A stretch of 37,731 bases of DNA from Deltaproteobacteria bacterium. Lineage in GTDB: Bacteria > Myxococcota_A > Polyangia > Haliangiales > JADYYK01. A program made the position numbers and the translations under genes. The notes below the pieces were generated by a model. That model had not been told where the DNA came from. It did no database searches and worked only from the letters and a program-made list of their open reading frames with translations. Every line of letters starts with the position of its first letter. Position 1 is the stretch's first letter. Location of the stretch: the NCBI GenBank assembly GCA_020853705.1, contig JADYYK010000071.1, forward strand, positions 1 to 37,731. Direction: 5' to 3'. Positions 10,201 to 17,595 of this stretch are shown piece after piece.

Positions 10201-11539
10201 CACAGCTGAGGCCCGGATCCAGCGCGGTTCCGGTGCACGCGTCGTTGACCAGGGTGAACTCCGCGCCGTGCTCACCGCTGACCGAGGTGGTCAACATCCC
10301 GGTCGGGGCGCTGCCAGCGTTGACCACCTCGAACAGCTGCGCCGTGCCCATCGAGCCCGCCGCGACCCGGCCGAGGTCACGCGCCGTCGGCGTCATGCCG
10401 AGGCCCCCGGACGCAAGGCCCTGCCCAGAGAGCCGCGCCACGGTGGCGCCACCCGGCGTCCCCAGCACCACCAGGGTGGCCAGCCGCGGTCCGGGGATGC
10501 CAGGCGAGAAGCGCGCTGTGATGGTGCACCTCGCGGCCGGCGCCAGGGTCTGCCCCAGGCAGCCATCCGAGGTGATGGCGAACTGCAGGGCGTCCGAGCC
10601 CCCGAGCAAGGTGGCCAGCACGCCGGTCGTGATGGCCCCGTCGTTGGAGACCTCGAAGGTGAGGGTCGAGCTGTTGCCGCCCCGGGCGACGTCGCCGAAG
10701 TCGACACTGCCCGGGTTGATGGTGAGGGTGCCAGGTGCCAGGCCTGCCCCCGCCAGCGCGAGCGTGGCCACGCGCTGCCCCGGATCGGCCGTGAGAGTCA
10801 GCGTGGCCGTGTAGCCTTGCACCCCCGTGGGCGCGAACGGGATCGCGACGCGACAGCTGGCGCCCGGGGCCAGCCCCTGGCAGCTCGTCACGTCGGGCAG
10901 CACGAAGGCGCCCGAGCCGGCGCCGCTGAGCGCCGCCACCACCGTGGTCGCCGCGGCGGTGCCGCTGTTGGTGACCGTGATGCCGATGGGCTCGGAGACC
11001 TGCCCCACGACGATCGAGCCGAAGTCGTAGCTTCCGCGATCGAGCGTGAGCGCGGGCTGGGACGGACCGCCGTCCACCGCAGCGTCGTCGCCCACGGTGG
11101 CGTCGAGCGTGGCGCCATCGACCCCGCCATCCCCGATCACGCCGAAGCTCAGCGTGAGCGTCGTGGTCGCGTTGCGTGCCACCACGCCGGCCATCGAGGC
11201 GCTGGCCAGCGCGGTGTTGCTGGCGTCCAGCGCGACCCCGGTGACCTGGATCGGCCCCACCGGATCGGCGGCGAACAGCTGGTAGCCCACGCTGGTGGGC
11301 AGCGCGAGCGGCCCCGACGTCGGCGCCAGCAACTTGTGAATGGTGCGCCCGCCGAGCGTGATCTCGAGGTCGATCCGGGCCACGTCGCCGACCAGGGCGC
11401 CGCGCTCGACCTCGACCACCACGAAGGTCCCGGTCTTGTCCCCACCACAGCCCAGCCCGAGCAGCGCCCCACCCAGACACAGGCTCAGCCAGAGCCCCCT
11501 CGTCATTGCCATTGCGCTTGCGGACACGGCGCGCCTCAC
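7229..11539 (-). CDS. Large ASH-repeat (choice-of-anchor D) lipoprotein
   Basis: About 1436 residues. A signal peptide ends in LLGLGC (lipid-modified Cys about 31). A short N-terminal domain containing GTFVVVEVERG is shared with the lipoprotein at 22755-23975. Next come eight repeats of about 105-115 residues in the ASPM-SPD2-Hydin style, each opening with a line such as LTLDRGSYDFGSIVVG and containing a conserved C...L..G..C pair. A basic-beta domain with GWTGAC resembles the divergent InlB B-repeat. Two C-terminal copies of a Cys-rich, Trp-rich module (containing CNNWT) resemble DUF1554-type domains known from Leptospira and myxobacterial surface proteins. It is likely an elongated surface adhesin or scaffold. 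The start GTG at 11539 overlaps the stop of the upstream TPR gene, but ATG at 11512 gives an equally good signal peptide and neither has a clear ribosome binding site. Confidence 0.88.
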   Translation of the reverse strand: MRRAVSASAMAMTRGLWLSLCLGGALLGLGCGGDKTGTFVVVEVERGALVGDVARIDLEITLGGRTIHKLLAPTSGPLALPTSVGYQLFAADPVGPIQVTGVALDASNTALASASMAGVVARNATTTLTLSFGVIGDGGVDGATLDATVGDDAAVDGGPSQPALTLDRGSYDFGSIVVGQVSEPIGITVTNSGTAAATTVVAALSGAGSGAFVLPDVTSCQGLAPGASCRVAIPFAPTGVQGYTATLTLTADPGQRVATLALAGAGLAPGTLTINPGSVDFGDVARGGNSSTLTFEVSNDGAITTGVLATLLGGSDALQFAITSDGCLGQTLAPAARCTITARFSPGIPGPRLATLVVLGTPGGATVARLSGQGLASGGLGMTPTARDLGRVAAGSMGTAQLFEVVNAGSAPTGMLTTSVSGEHGAEFTLVNDACTGTALDPGLSCGVEVRLDPASAGVKLATLVVAGAPGGSASAALAGEGLRAPELAATPSVVDYGSSITGQSTPTVVRIANLGALPTGITTAGLSGPDVGQFSLTPDGCTGNTIAAGGSCDVTVTFAPTSAGSKAAQLNVSATPGGVLMIALSGAALTPGNLTVTPTAHAFTSVVQGATSTAMDFTVRNTGGSPSGVPSVMITGSAGNQFAVESNGCGAAIPAAGTCVVRVNFTPSTAGPKTATLSVNASPGGAVAATLSGTALAQAALSISPTSFTFPSVVVGSTGATQLYTVRNSGEVASGNLTVALTGDTTSFTKIGDTCGTSPLAAGATCTVSLRFNPLTPAGSKTASLNVSASPGGSAPATATGTGLTPAALAVTPASQSFGSTLNNTSVDRTMTVTNTGQGASSALTLGLGGAAAAQYAIVAPSAGECASGTTTLNGGASCTFRIRFTPTSAGTKAATVTASATTGGASTATLTGDGLTQASLSGTPATLAFSSTALGQTTATMTWTVRNTGSVNTGTPAVSKTGTDQAQFTITQNNCTAALLPSATCTVLVAFAPTTGGDKSATLQITANPGGTQSATLSGTALVPLAVTRAGAGTGTVATVPAGGISCGADCAENYALNTVVVLRATPSNGTSSRFSGWTGACAGFGSARDCSLTMSAAQNVTATFVAQTYNLAFVSSGTYAANLGITGFDAACNTLASSAGINNASTGGNEYVAFVSSATSNVVARLGATARGWGRLDGSGVFDTQTSIFTTQKIFHPIRIDETGNIVTGVGTWTGTASDGTTAAATCTNWTSTSSGVTGTIGRADGGPGHWANDSTSACNVPNHLYCLQKTRTSTVAGSATGKYIWRSNTAWPVSGGIAGANAKCAAEKPAAVTGTPRALLNTTTSGIPVVSTTNYIRPDRILVGTGAELLARTVRTGIWQAADGSYPVGFYVVTGANGLPSNPGTAASTCNNWTNNTASYTLTRGAYIFLNEWWGSRGDPCTVAEPILCFEQ

Positions 11540-12258
11540 TGGAACAGCGGCGTGATGGGGAAGGTGGTCTCGGGCTTGTCGGCCTCACCGCCGCCCGAGG
11601 TGACCGCGACGATCGCGATGGTGCCCGCGGCCACCGCCCCGATCCCGGCCCAGAACCACCACTTCTTGTAGATCGGACGTCTGCCCCCACCACGCTCGGC
11701 AGGCAACTCCGGCGCCTCGGACCCCATCGGCACCTGGGTCGCGGCGGAGCGCTCGGGCGACGGAATCTTGGTGCCCGGGTCGGCCTGGGTGTCGACCTGC
11801 GTGGTGCCGCCGACGCCCGTGGTGGTGGTCGTCGTGGTGGTCGTGGTGACCACGCCCGCGGGATCAGCCGGGTCCACGGTGCCCTGGGGTGGCTTCTCCG
11901 AGACCGTCTGCTGCTGCTCGAGGGCGCCCCGCATCTCGGCGATGAAGCGCTCGACCTCGGCGCGGTTGTTGGCCTGCGGGACCTTCTTCAGGAACGCGTT
12001 GTAGAAGAACAGCGCGCGCTCGAAGTTCTTCGACAGGCGGTAGGCCTGCGCGATGTTGAAGAGCAGCCCGGGGCGGGCCTCGATCGAGTAGGCCTGCTTG
12101 AAGAGCTCGATGGCCTTGTCGTACTCGCCGAGGTCGTACCACTTCTGTCCGTCGATGTAGTGCTGCTTGGCGTCCGCCGCCGGGTCGGCCAGCGAGCGGC
12201 CGGCCGTCGCGCACACCAGCGCCAGCGCGATGCACCATCCCAACACGCGCACCTTCAT
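11536..12258 (-). CDS. TPR protein with C-terminal membrane anchor (cassette copy 1)
   Basis: A 240-residue exported protein. The signal peptide runs to about residue 24 (RSLA before DPAAD). TPR helices occupy about 28-115, with the typical LGEYDKAIELFKQAY. A linker follows that includes a run of ten threonines (138-147). The C-terminus has PIYKKWWFW followed by a single membrane segment (about 201-220). The start ATG at 12258 has a GGGGGGAG-type site upstream; the open frame extends 20 codons further but without a site. The stop overlaps the start of the ASH-repeat lipoprotein, so the two are translated as a pair. The same arrangement recurs at 22755-24697 with the same C-terminal signature. 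Function is unknown; the layout suggests an inner-membrane partner for the lipoprotein. Confidence 0.87.
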   Translation of the reverse strand: MKVRVLGWCIALALVCATAGRSLADPAADAKQHYIDGQKWYDLGEYDKAIELFKQAYSIEARPGLLFNIAQAYRLSKNFERALFFYNAFLKKVPQANNRAEVERFIAEMRGALEQQQTVSEKPPQGTVDPADPAGVVTTTTTTTTTTGVGGTTQVDTQADPGTKIPSPERSAATQVPMGSEAPELPAERGGGRRPIYKKWWFWAGIGAVAAGTIAIVAVTSGGGEADKPETTFPITPLFQ

Positions 12259-12365
12259 GGTCCACTCCCCCCTGCAGTCGTCGCCCCGAGGGTAGTCGTG
12301 ACCGCGCACGCCTGGCAAGCAGCTTTGGGCGCCACCGTCACGAAAAGCTGATAGATTCTGGCACC

Positions 12366-14006
12366 ATGATACATCCCTCCCAGGCGGAGCGGCTGGCCTC
12401 TGCCTGCGCCAAGGTGGTCGGCAGCGCGCGGGTGTCGCGCGCCACGTCGGACCGCCACTCCTATGCCCGTGATCAGTGGCCGCGGGTGCTCATCGGGATG
12501 CGCGACGGCAAGGGGGCGCCCTTCCCTCCCGACGTGGTGGCCTGGCCGACGACCACGGCCGAGGTGGCCGCGCTGGTGCGCGTCGCGCGCGAGCTCGGTG
12601 TGCCCGTTGTCCCTTACGCGGCCGGGTCGGGCGTGTGCGGGGGCGCGGCGCCGATCTATGGCGGTCTGGTCATCGACACCAAGCCGATGGATCGCATCCT
12701 GGCGCTGGACACCCGCAACGCCACCGTGCGCGTGCAGGCCGGCATGAACGGCGAGCGCTTCGAGCGCGAGCTCAACCGGCGCGGCTTCACCCTGGGCCAC
12801 TTCCCGTCCTCGATCTACTGCAGCACCGTGGGCGGCTGGCTGGCCGCGCGCGGCGCCGGTCAGATGTCGACCAAGTACGGCAAGATCGAGGACATGACGC
12901 TGGGCCTCGAGGTCGTCACCGGGCGCGGCGACATCGTGCGCACCGGGGTCGACGGCCGCGCGGCGGCGGGCCCCGACTGGACCCAGGTCTTCATCGGCTC
13001 GGAGGGCACCCTGGGCGTGCTGACCGAGGGCACGCTGCGCCTGCGCAGGAGCCCCGAGCTGCGCATCCTGCGCGGCTTCGAGCTGCCCACGGTGGACGCC
13101 GGGATGCAGGCCATCCGCGCCGTCATGCAGCGCGGGCTGCGCCCCGCGGTGGTGCGCCTGTACGATCCGTTCGACTCCTTCCTGGCCATGCGCCATCGCG
13201 CCGAGGCCGCCGCGGCGGCGGGTGACGAGGGCGCCGCCTATGTGCCGACGCCGCCGCCCGCCAAGGGGCTGGCGGGGCGGCTGGCGCGATCGCTGGCCAG
13301 CGCCAGGCAGCGCGTGCAGGACACCCTGCTGGCGGGCGCGCTGGCGCGGCCGCGGATCTTGAACCCGGTGCTCGACTCGCTGGTGCCGAAGCTGGCGCGC
13401 AAGGGCTGCCTGCTCATCGTGGGCTGCGAGGGTGCCGCGCGACGCACCGAGGTCGAGGCCCGGCTGACCTTCGCCGAGCTGGAGCGCGCCGGTGGCCGTG
13501 ATCTCGGCGAGGGCCCCGGCCTGAACTGGCTCAAGAAGCGCTACGCGGTGTCGTACCGGCAGAGCACGCTGTTCGCGGCCGGCGCCTTCGCCGACACCAT
13601 GGAGGTCGCCTCGACCTGGGAGCGCCTGCCCGACCTCTACGAGAGCGTGCGCGAGGCCATCGGTCGCCACGCCATGGTGATGGCGCACTTCTCCCACGCC
13701 TACCCCGAGGGCTGCTCGATCTACTTCACCTTCGTGGCCCACGCGCCGGATCGCGCGCGCATGGAGCGCGTGTATGACGCCATCTGGTCCGACGGGCTGT
13801 CGGCCGCGGCGCGCGCCGGCGGCACCATCTCGCACCACCACGGCGTCGGCCTGTCCAAGGGCGCCTTCATGGCCGAGGAGCACCGCGAGTCGATGGCCAT
13901 CCTGCGCTCGCTCAAGAGCGTGATGGATCCCGACGGCGTCATGAACCCGGGCAAGCTGGGGCTGGCCGCGCCGCCGCGGTTGACCGACGTCGCGAGGGCG
14001 TCATGA
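12366..14006 (+). CDS. FAD-linked oxidase, alkyl-DHAP synthase-like
   Basis: A 546-residue flavoprotein of the FAD-binding type 4 (PCMH) family. The FAD domain covers about 55-230 with PYAAGSGVCGG (83-93), STVGGWLAARGAG (153-165) and SEGTLG (212-217). The wording around GHFPSS and STVGGW, and the C-terminal GGTISHHHGVG, match alkyldihydroxyacetonephosphate synthase (AGPS) and its bacterial relatives better than GlcD or D-lactate dehydrogenase. AGPS makes the ether bond of ether lipids without net redox chemistry, yet here the gene is followed by a second FAD oxidase and an Fe-S protein, which fits 2-hydroxyacid oxidation. The C-terminus ends in the family's usual SVMDPDGVMNPGKLG. The stop overlaps the next start as ATGA. 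Substrate is undecided. Confidence 0.85.
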   Translation: MIHPSQAERLASACAKVVGSARVSRATSDRHSYARDQWPRVLIGMRDGKGAPFPPDVVAWPTTTAEVAALVRVARELGVPVVPYAAGSGVCGGAAPIYGGLVIDTKPMDRILALDTRNATVRVQAGMNGERFERELNRRGFTLGHFPSSIYCSTVGGWLAARGAGQMSTKYGKIEDMTLGLEVVTGRGDIVRTGVDGRAAAGPDWTQVFIGSEGTLGVLTEGTLRLRRSPELRILRGFELPTVDAGMQAIRAVMQRGLRPAVVRLYDPFDSFLAMRHRAEAAAAAGDEGAAYVPTPPPAKGLAGRLARSLASARQRVQDTLLAGALARPRILNPVLDSLVPKLARKGCLLIVGCEGAARRTEVEARLTFAELERAGGRDLGEGPGLNWLKKRYAVSYRQSTLFAAGAFADTMEVASTWERLPDLYESVREAIGRHAMVMAHFSHAYPEGCSIYFTFVAHAPDRARMERVYDAIWSDGLSAAARAGGTISHHHGVGLSKGAFMAEEHRESMAILRSLKSVMDPDGVMNPGKLGLAAPPRLTDVARAS

Positions 14007-15430
14007 GCCGCCATCCGCTGGAGCCGGCGCTGGAGGCCGCGGTAGGCGCCGACCATGTGCTGTTCGGCAAGCGCGCGCTGATGCAGATCGCGGGCAAGGC
14101 CGCCGGCGACATCGAGCCGCCGGCGCCGACCTGGGTGGTGCAGCCGGCCTCGGCGGCCGAGGTCGCCGACGTGCTGCGGGCGTGCTCGCGCGAGCGCGTC
14201 ATGGTGGTGCCCTGGGGCACCGGGTCGACGCACGCGCTGCATGCGCGCGACGAGCGCACGCGCGTCGTCCTCGACATGCGGCGCATGACCAACGTGCTGC
14301 ACCTCGACGAGACCTCGCTGGTGGTGCACGCACAGGCCGGACTGACCGCGCGTACGCTGGAGGAGCTGCTCATCCCACGCGGCCTGACGCTGGGTGACTT
14401 CCCCCCGGCGGCGCTGGGGTCGACGCTGGGCGGCCTGCTGTCGGCGCGGGGGGCGGGGCGGCTGACGCCCCGTCATGGCTTCCTCGAGGACGCCTGCCTG
14501 GGTGTGTCGGCGGTGCTGGCGGACGGCCGCACCATCCACACCCGGGTCGCGCCGCGGCGGGCCACCGGGCCGGATCTGTCGCGCGTGCTGATGGGCTCGG
14601 AGGGCACGCTGGGCATCATCACCGGCGTGGTGCTGCGCATCGATCGACGCCCCGAGTCGCGCCTGTATGGTGCCCATGCCTTCCCGCCCACGCTGGACAA
14701 TCCGGTCGCGGCGGCCATCGAGGCGGTCAAGCGCGCGCTGGCCGAGGACGCCCGGCCGACCGCGATGGGTGTCTACGATCCGGCGGCGCTGGCGGCGCAC
14801 TATGGCGCCGAGGCGGTGCCCGGGGACCTCGCCGGCGGCTGTGTGCTGGTGACCGCGACCGCGGGGCTGGTCGATCTGGCCGCGGCCGACCTGGCCATCA
14901 TCGGCGACGCCGCCGCGGCCGGGGGCGCGCAGCCGCTGGGGCCGGCGCTGGCCGAGACCTGGTGGACCATGCGCGCGCGCGCGTACGGCATGGGCTATGC
15001 GGCCGCGGCGCCGCTGCCGCCGGGGTCGGACGCCCGGCGCTCGGCGCTGGAGGCCGCCAAGCTGGGTGGCCCGGGCGCGGCGGGGACGCTGGCGCCGGTC
15101 GACCTCGAGGTCTACGCGCGACTGGACGATCTGCCCCGGCTGTATGCCACCGGGGTGGCGCACATCCGCGCGCAGGGCGCCGAGCCGCGGGCGCACATCG
15201 GGCGCTTCGACTCCGCTGGCGGGATCCTGTTCCTGGCCGGCGCGCCGGCGCTGGACCAGGCCGCGCGCGAGAAGCTGGCCGACGTGCTGGCGCCGCTGGG
15301 GGCGCGGCGGGCGCGCGCGACCTTCGGTGACCCCGCGCTGGCGAAGTACCTGCACGATCTGAAGCGCGAGCTGGATCCGCACGGCATCCTGAACCCCGAT
15401 CGCGCGCCGCCGCGCGCCGAGGCCGCATGA
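14003..15430 (+). CDS. FAD-binding oxidoreductase, GlcD/GlcE-like
   Basis: A 475-residue member of the same FAD type 4 family as the preceding gene. The FAD domain contains VVPWGTGST (68-76), LGSTLGGLLSARGAG (138-152) and SEGTLG (199-204). The C-terminal domain is Ala/Gly-rich and shorter than in the first oxidase, and ends LDPHGILNPDR, the FAD-oxidase C-terminal signature. The ATG overlaps the stop of the first oxidase and its own stop overlaps the start of the Fe-S gene, both as ATGA, so the three proteins are probably made in fixed ratio and form one complex. By analogy with GlcDEF, electrons from a 2-hydroxyacid or similar substrate would pass from flavin to the Fe-S subunit and on to the quinone pool. 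Which of the two flavoproteins is catalytic is not clear. Confidence 0.85.
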   Translation: MSRHPLEPALEAAVGADHVLFGKRALMQIAGKAAGDIEPPAPTWVVQPASAAEVADVLRACSRERVMVVPWGTGSTHALHARDERTRVVLDMRRMTNVLHLDETSLVVHAQAGLTARTLEELLIPRGLTLGDFPPAALGSTLGGLLSARGAGRLTPRHGFLEDACLGVSAVLADGRTIHTRVAPRRATGPDLSRVLMGSEGTLGIITGVVLRIDRRPESRLYGAHAFPPTLDNPVAAAIEAVKRALAEDARPTAMGVYDPAALAAHYGAEAVPGDLAGGCVLVTATAGLVDLAAADLAIIGDAAAAGGAQPLGPALAETWWTMRARAYGMGYAAAAPLPPGSDARRSALEAAKLGGPGAAGTLAPVDLEVYARLDDLPRLYATGVAHIRAQGAEPRAHIGRFDSAGGILFLAGAPALDQAAREKLADVLAPLGARRARATFGDPALAKYLHDLKRELDPHGILNPDRAPPRAEAA

Positions 15431-16587
15431 GCGATTCTCACGTCGCGGGCAAGAACGACCCCGCCACCGAGCACTGCACTTACTGCCCCAAGCTGTGCCG
15501 CCACGCCTGCCCGGTCGCTGCCGCCGACACCCGCGAGGCGCTGGTCACGCAGCAGAAGATGCAGGCCCTGGGCGAGCTGCGCGTGGGGCGCCGGCCCTGG
15601 ACCGAGGACGCCGCGGCGCCGGTGTACGGCTGCACCGGGTGCGGGCTGTGTACGCGCTACTGCTCGCACGAGATCCCGGTCGGCGAGACGCTGCTGACGG
15701 CGCGGCGCGAGCTGGCGGCGCATGGCGCGGCCGCGCCGGTGACGCACAACTTCGCGCAGCGCTTCGCGGCGCGCGATCGAGCACTGGTTTCAGCGCTGCG
15801 CAGCCGCTTCACGGCCACCGACTTCGCGCCGCGGGGGGCCCAGGGCAAGGTCGGGTTCCTGCCTGGGTGCGACTCCTGCGCCAGCGAGGACGGGCTGACC
15901 GACGTCGAGCGCACGCTGGCGCTGTTCCGTGCCCTGGGGCTGGACGCCCGGCTGGTCGACCTCGACCCGGCGGCGGGACCGCTCTGTGGTGGCATGCCGC
16001 TGGCCTCGCTGGGTGACGACGTCGCGCTGGCCGAGCTGGCGCGCCGGCACGCGGCCTCGCTGGCGTCCTATGAGGTGGTGGTGATGTCGTGCCCGGGCTG
16101 TGTCGGGCTGATGCGCACCCGCTTCGCGGCGCTGGGCGCCCCGCTGTCGGCGCGGATCGTTCACCTGACCGAGTTTCTGGCCCCGCACACCGAGCGGCTG
16201 GCGCGCCAGGCCGGCACCGGCCCGGGGGCGCGGGTGCACTACCACGATCCCTGCCACCTGGGCCGCGGCCTCGGGGTCTACGAGGCGCCGCGCAAGCTGC
16301 TCGCGGCGGCCGGCATGGAGACCGCCGAGTTCGCCTGGTCGCACGCCGACTCGCAGTGCTCCGGCGGCGGTGGCCTGCTGCCCATCACCATGCCCGAGAC
16401 CTCCCGCGCCATGGCCCGACGCCGCCTCGGCGAGCTCGAGGCCAACCCGGACAACGGCGACGCCCCCATCCGGGTCGTCACCGCCTGCCCGACCTGCAAG
16501 CGCTCCCTCGGCCGCGCCGCCAGCGGCCGCACCGAGGTCGAGGACATCGCCTCCGTCCTGGCCCGCGCCCTCGGCGTCACCACCTGA
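15427..16587 (+). CDS. Fe-S oxidoreductase with two 4Fe-4S motifs and two CCG domains (GlcF/HdrD-like)
   Basis: A 386-residue protein. Two cluster motifs lie at the N-terminus: Cys17, 20, 24, 28 with spacing CX2CX3CX3CP, slightly unlike the standard CX2CX2CX3C, and Cys69, 72, 75, 79 with the standard spacing. Two cysteine-rich CCG domains follow: Cys148, Cys187 and the CPGC pair 222/225, then Cys276 (DPCHLGR), Cys311 (CSGGGG) and the CPTC pair 354/357. This is the electron-transfer subunit layout of glycolate oxidase GlcF and heterodisulfide reductase HdrD. It is the last gene of the ATGA-coupled operon and probably links the flavoproteins to the quinone pool. Its last codons and TGA stop are written in the first partial unit of the repeat array that follows. 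Confidence 0.9.
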   Translation: MSDSHVAGKNDPATEHCTYCPKLCRHACPVAAADTREALVTQQKMQALGELRVGRRPWTEDAAAPVYGCTGCGLCTRYCSHEIPVGETLLTARRELAAHGAAAPVTHNFAQRFAARDRALVSALRSRFTATDFAPRGAQGKVGFLPGCDSCASEDGLTDVERTLALFRALGLDARLVDLDPAAGPLCGGMPLASLGDDVALAELARRHAASLASYEVVVMSCPGCVGLMRTRFAALGAPLSARIVHLTEFLAPHTERLARQAGTGPGARVHYHDPCHLGRGLGVYEAPRKLLAAAGMETAEFAWSHADSQCSGGGGLLPITMPETSRAMARRRLGELEANPDNGDAPIRVVTACPTCKRSLGRAASGRTEVEDIASVLARALGVTT

Positions 16588-16736
16588 CCCCACCTGCCAC
16601 CTGACCCGACCCAGGTTCGTCACCACCTGACCCGACCCAGGTTCGTTCGGCACCTGACCCGACCCAGGTTCGTTGGTGCCACCTGACCTGACCCAGGTTC
16701 GTTTTGCGGCTACCTGACAAGCCAACCCAGGTTCGT
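16577..16736 (+). repeat. Tandem array A of the GACCCGACCCAGGTTCGT element
   Basis: There are five units of about 23 bases, CACCTGACCCGACCCAGG plus TTCGT, at 16598-16620, 16624-16646, 16651-16673, 16680-16702 and a degenerate one at 16711-16736. A partial unit, CACCACCTGACCC, lies at 16577-16589 and contains the stop codon of the Fe-S gene. Unit spacing is 26-31 bases with short variable linkers. The core is shared with arrays B (30626-31072) and C (32303-32478). Confidence 0.9.
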
Positions 16737-16953
16737 TGTCCCCGCGTCCGCTGGCCAACCAATCAGCCATCCGTTTGTAAGCTGCGGACCTAAGTCCTTG
16801 CGGATTCATGATCTACAGCGCGTCGCTGTCGTGGAATATTGCTACAGACTGTCGCCGTTTCAGACGACGATTCCGTAGAAGCCCGTATTTTTACAGGAAC
16901 CCCGGTCCGGCACACTGCTTGCTGAAACAGGTCGCGTCCGGAGGTCACCTAGA
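16737..16953 (+). other. AT-richer leader upstream of the exported-protein operon
   Basis: This stretch is clearly less GC-rich than its surroundings and holds no credible gene. It contains a small perfect hairpin, ACAGCG-CGT-CGCTGT (16815-16829), a T-rich patch near 16886, and a strong GGAGGT ribosome binding site at 16940-16945, eight bases before the ATG at 16954. A promoter for the two genes downstream most likely lies here, but I could not settle on a convincing -35/-10 pair. Confidence 0.5.
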
Positions 16954-17595
16954 ATGCGTACGAGGCTGCTCATCCCGTCCCTGCTTGCCGCGGTGTTCCT
17001 GGCCGCCCAGGCGTCCCCGGCCAGGGCCACCCTGGCTACCGAGATCCAGCTTCCGGCGATGACCGACAGCGCCGACCTGATCCTGCGCGGCACGGTCGAG
17101 AAGCGGCGCACCACCGACGAGAACGGCCGCCTCTTCACCCAGGTCACCATCAAGGCGACCGAGGTCCACAAGGGCAGCGTCCCCGCCAGCGGCCGCATCG
17201 TCATCCGCACCGTCGGCGGCGCCAAGGGCCTCATCATCTCCCGCGTCGACGGCGAGCCCGAGTTCGCCCTCGGCCAGGAGGTCCTGCTGTTCCTCAACAC
17301 CGACGGCTTCTACGCCCGCACCGTGGCCATGGCGCAGGGCAAGTTCGACATCGTCCGCGACCCGGTCTCGCGCGCCGAGCACATCGTGCGCGACCTCAGC
17401 GGCATCGCCTTCGTGACCTTCGACCCCCGCGGCGGCCTGATCATCGAGCACAGCGATACCGCGACCGCCATCCCGGCCAGCTACCCCGAGCTGGTCTCGA
17501 CCATCCGCCGTCAGGTCGCGCGCACCGCCATGATGCGCGCCACCGCCCTGCGTGCCGTCGAGATCGCACGGGCCCAGACCGAGGGGGTGCGCTGA
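16954..17595 (+). CDS. Exported protein of unknown function
   Basis: A 213-residue protein with a clear signal peptide (about 1-26, ending PARA before TLATE). The mature part opens with a segment about a site of damage or processing that I do not recognise by name: MTDSADLILRGTVEKRR, then EVHKGSV, GEPEFALGQEVLLFL and later GIAFVTFDPRGG. Short secreted beta-rich proteins with an EVHKG...GQEVLLFL pattern recur next to secreted proteases, but I have no function for them. The start is fixed by GGAGGT eight bases upstream. Its TGA overlaps the ATG of the metalloprotease gene by one base (TGATG), so the two are translationally coupled; it may be a partner, inhibitor or chaperone of that protease, which is inference only. 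Confidence 0.8.
   Translation: MRTRLLIPSLLAAVFLAAQASPARATLATEIQLPAMTDSADLILRGTVEKRRTTDENGRLFTQVTIKATEVHKGSVPASGRIVIRTVGGAKGLIISRVDGEPEFALGQEVLLFLNTDGFYARTVAMAQGKFDIVRDPVSRAEHIVRDLSGIAFVTFDPRGGLIIEHSDTATAIPASYPELVSTIRRQVARTAMMRATALRAVEIARAQTEGVR

Noticed and set aside
9089..11671. Long plus-strand open frame opposite the ASH-repeat lipoprotein
   Set aside because: Arg/Gly-rich translation without motifs; the minus strand has clear repeats, signal peptide and a paralogue.
12300..12330. Sigma-54 promoter ahead of the FAD oxidase operon (CTGGCAAGCAGCTTTGGG)
   Set aside because: The -24 part is fair but the -12 dinucleotide is TG, not GC, at the required distance.
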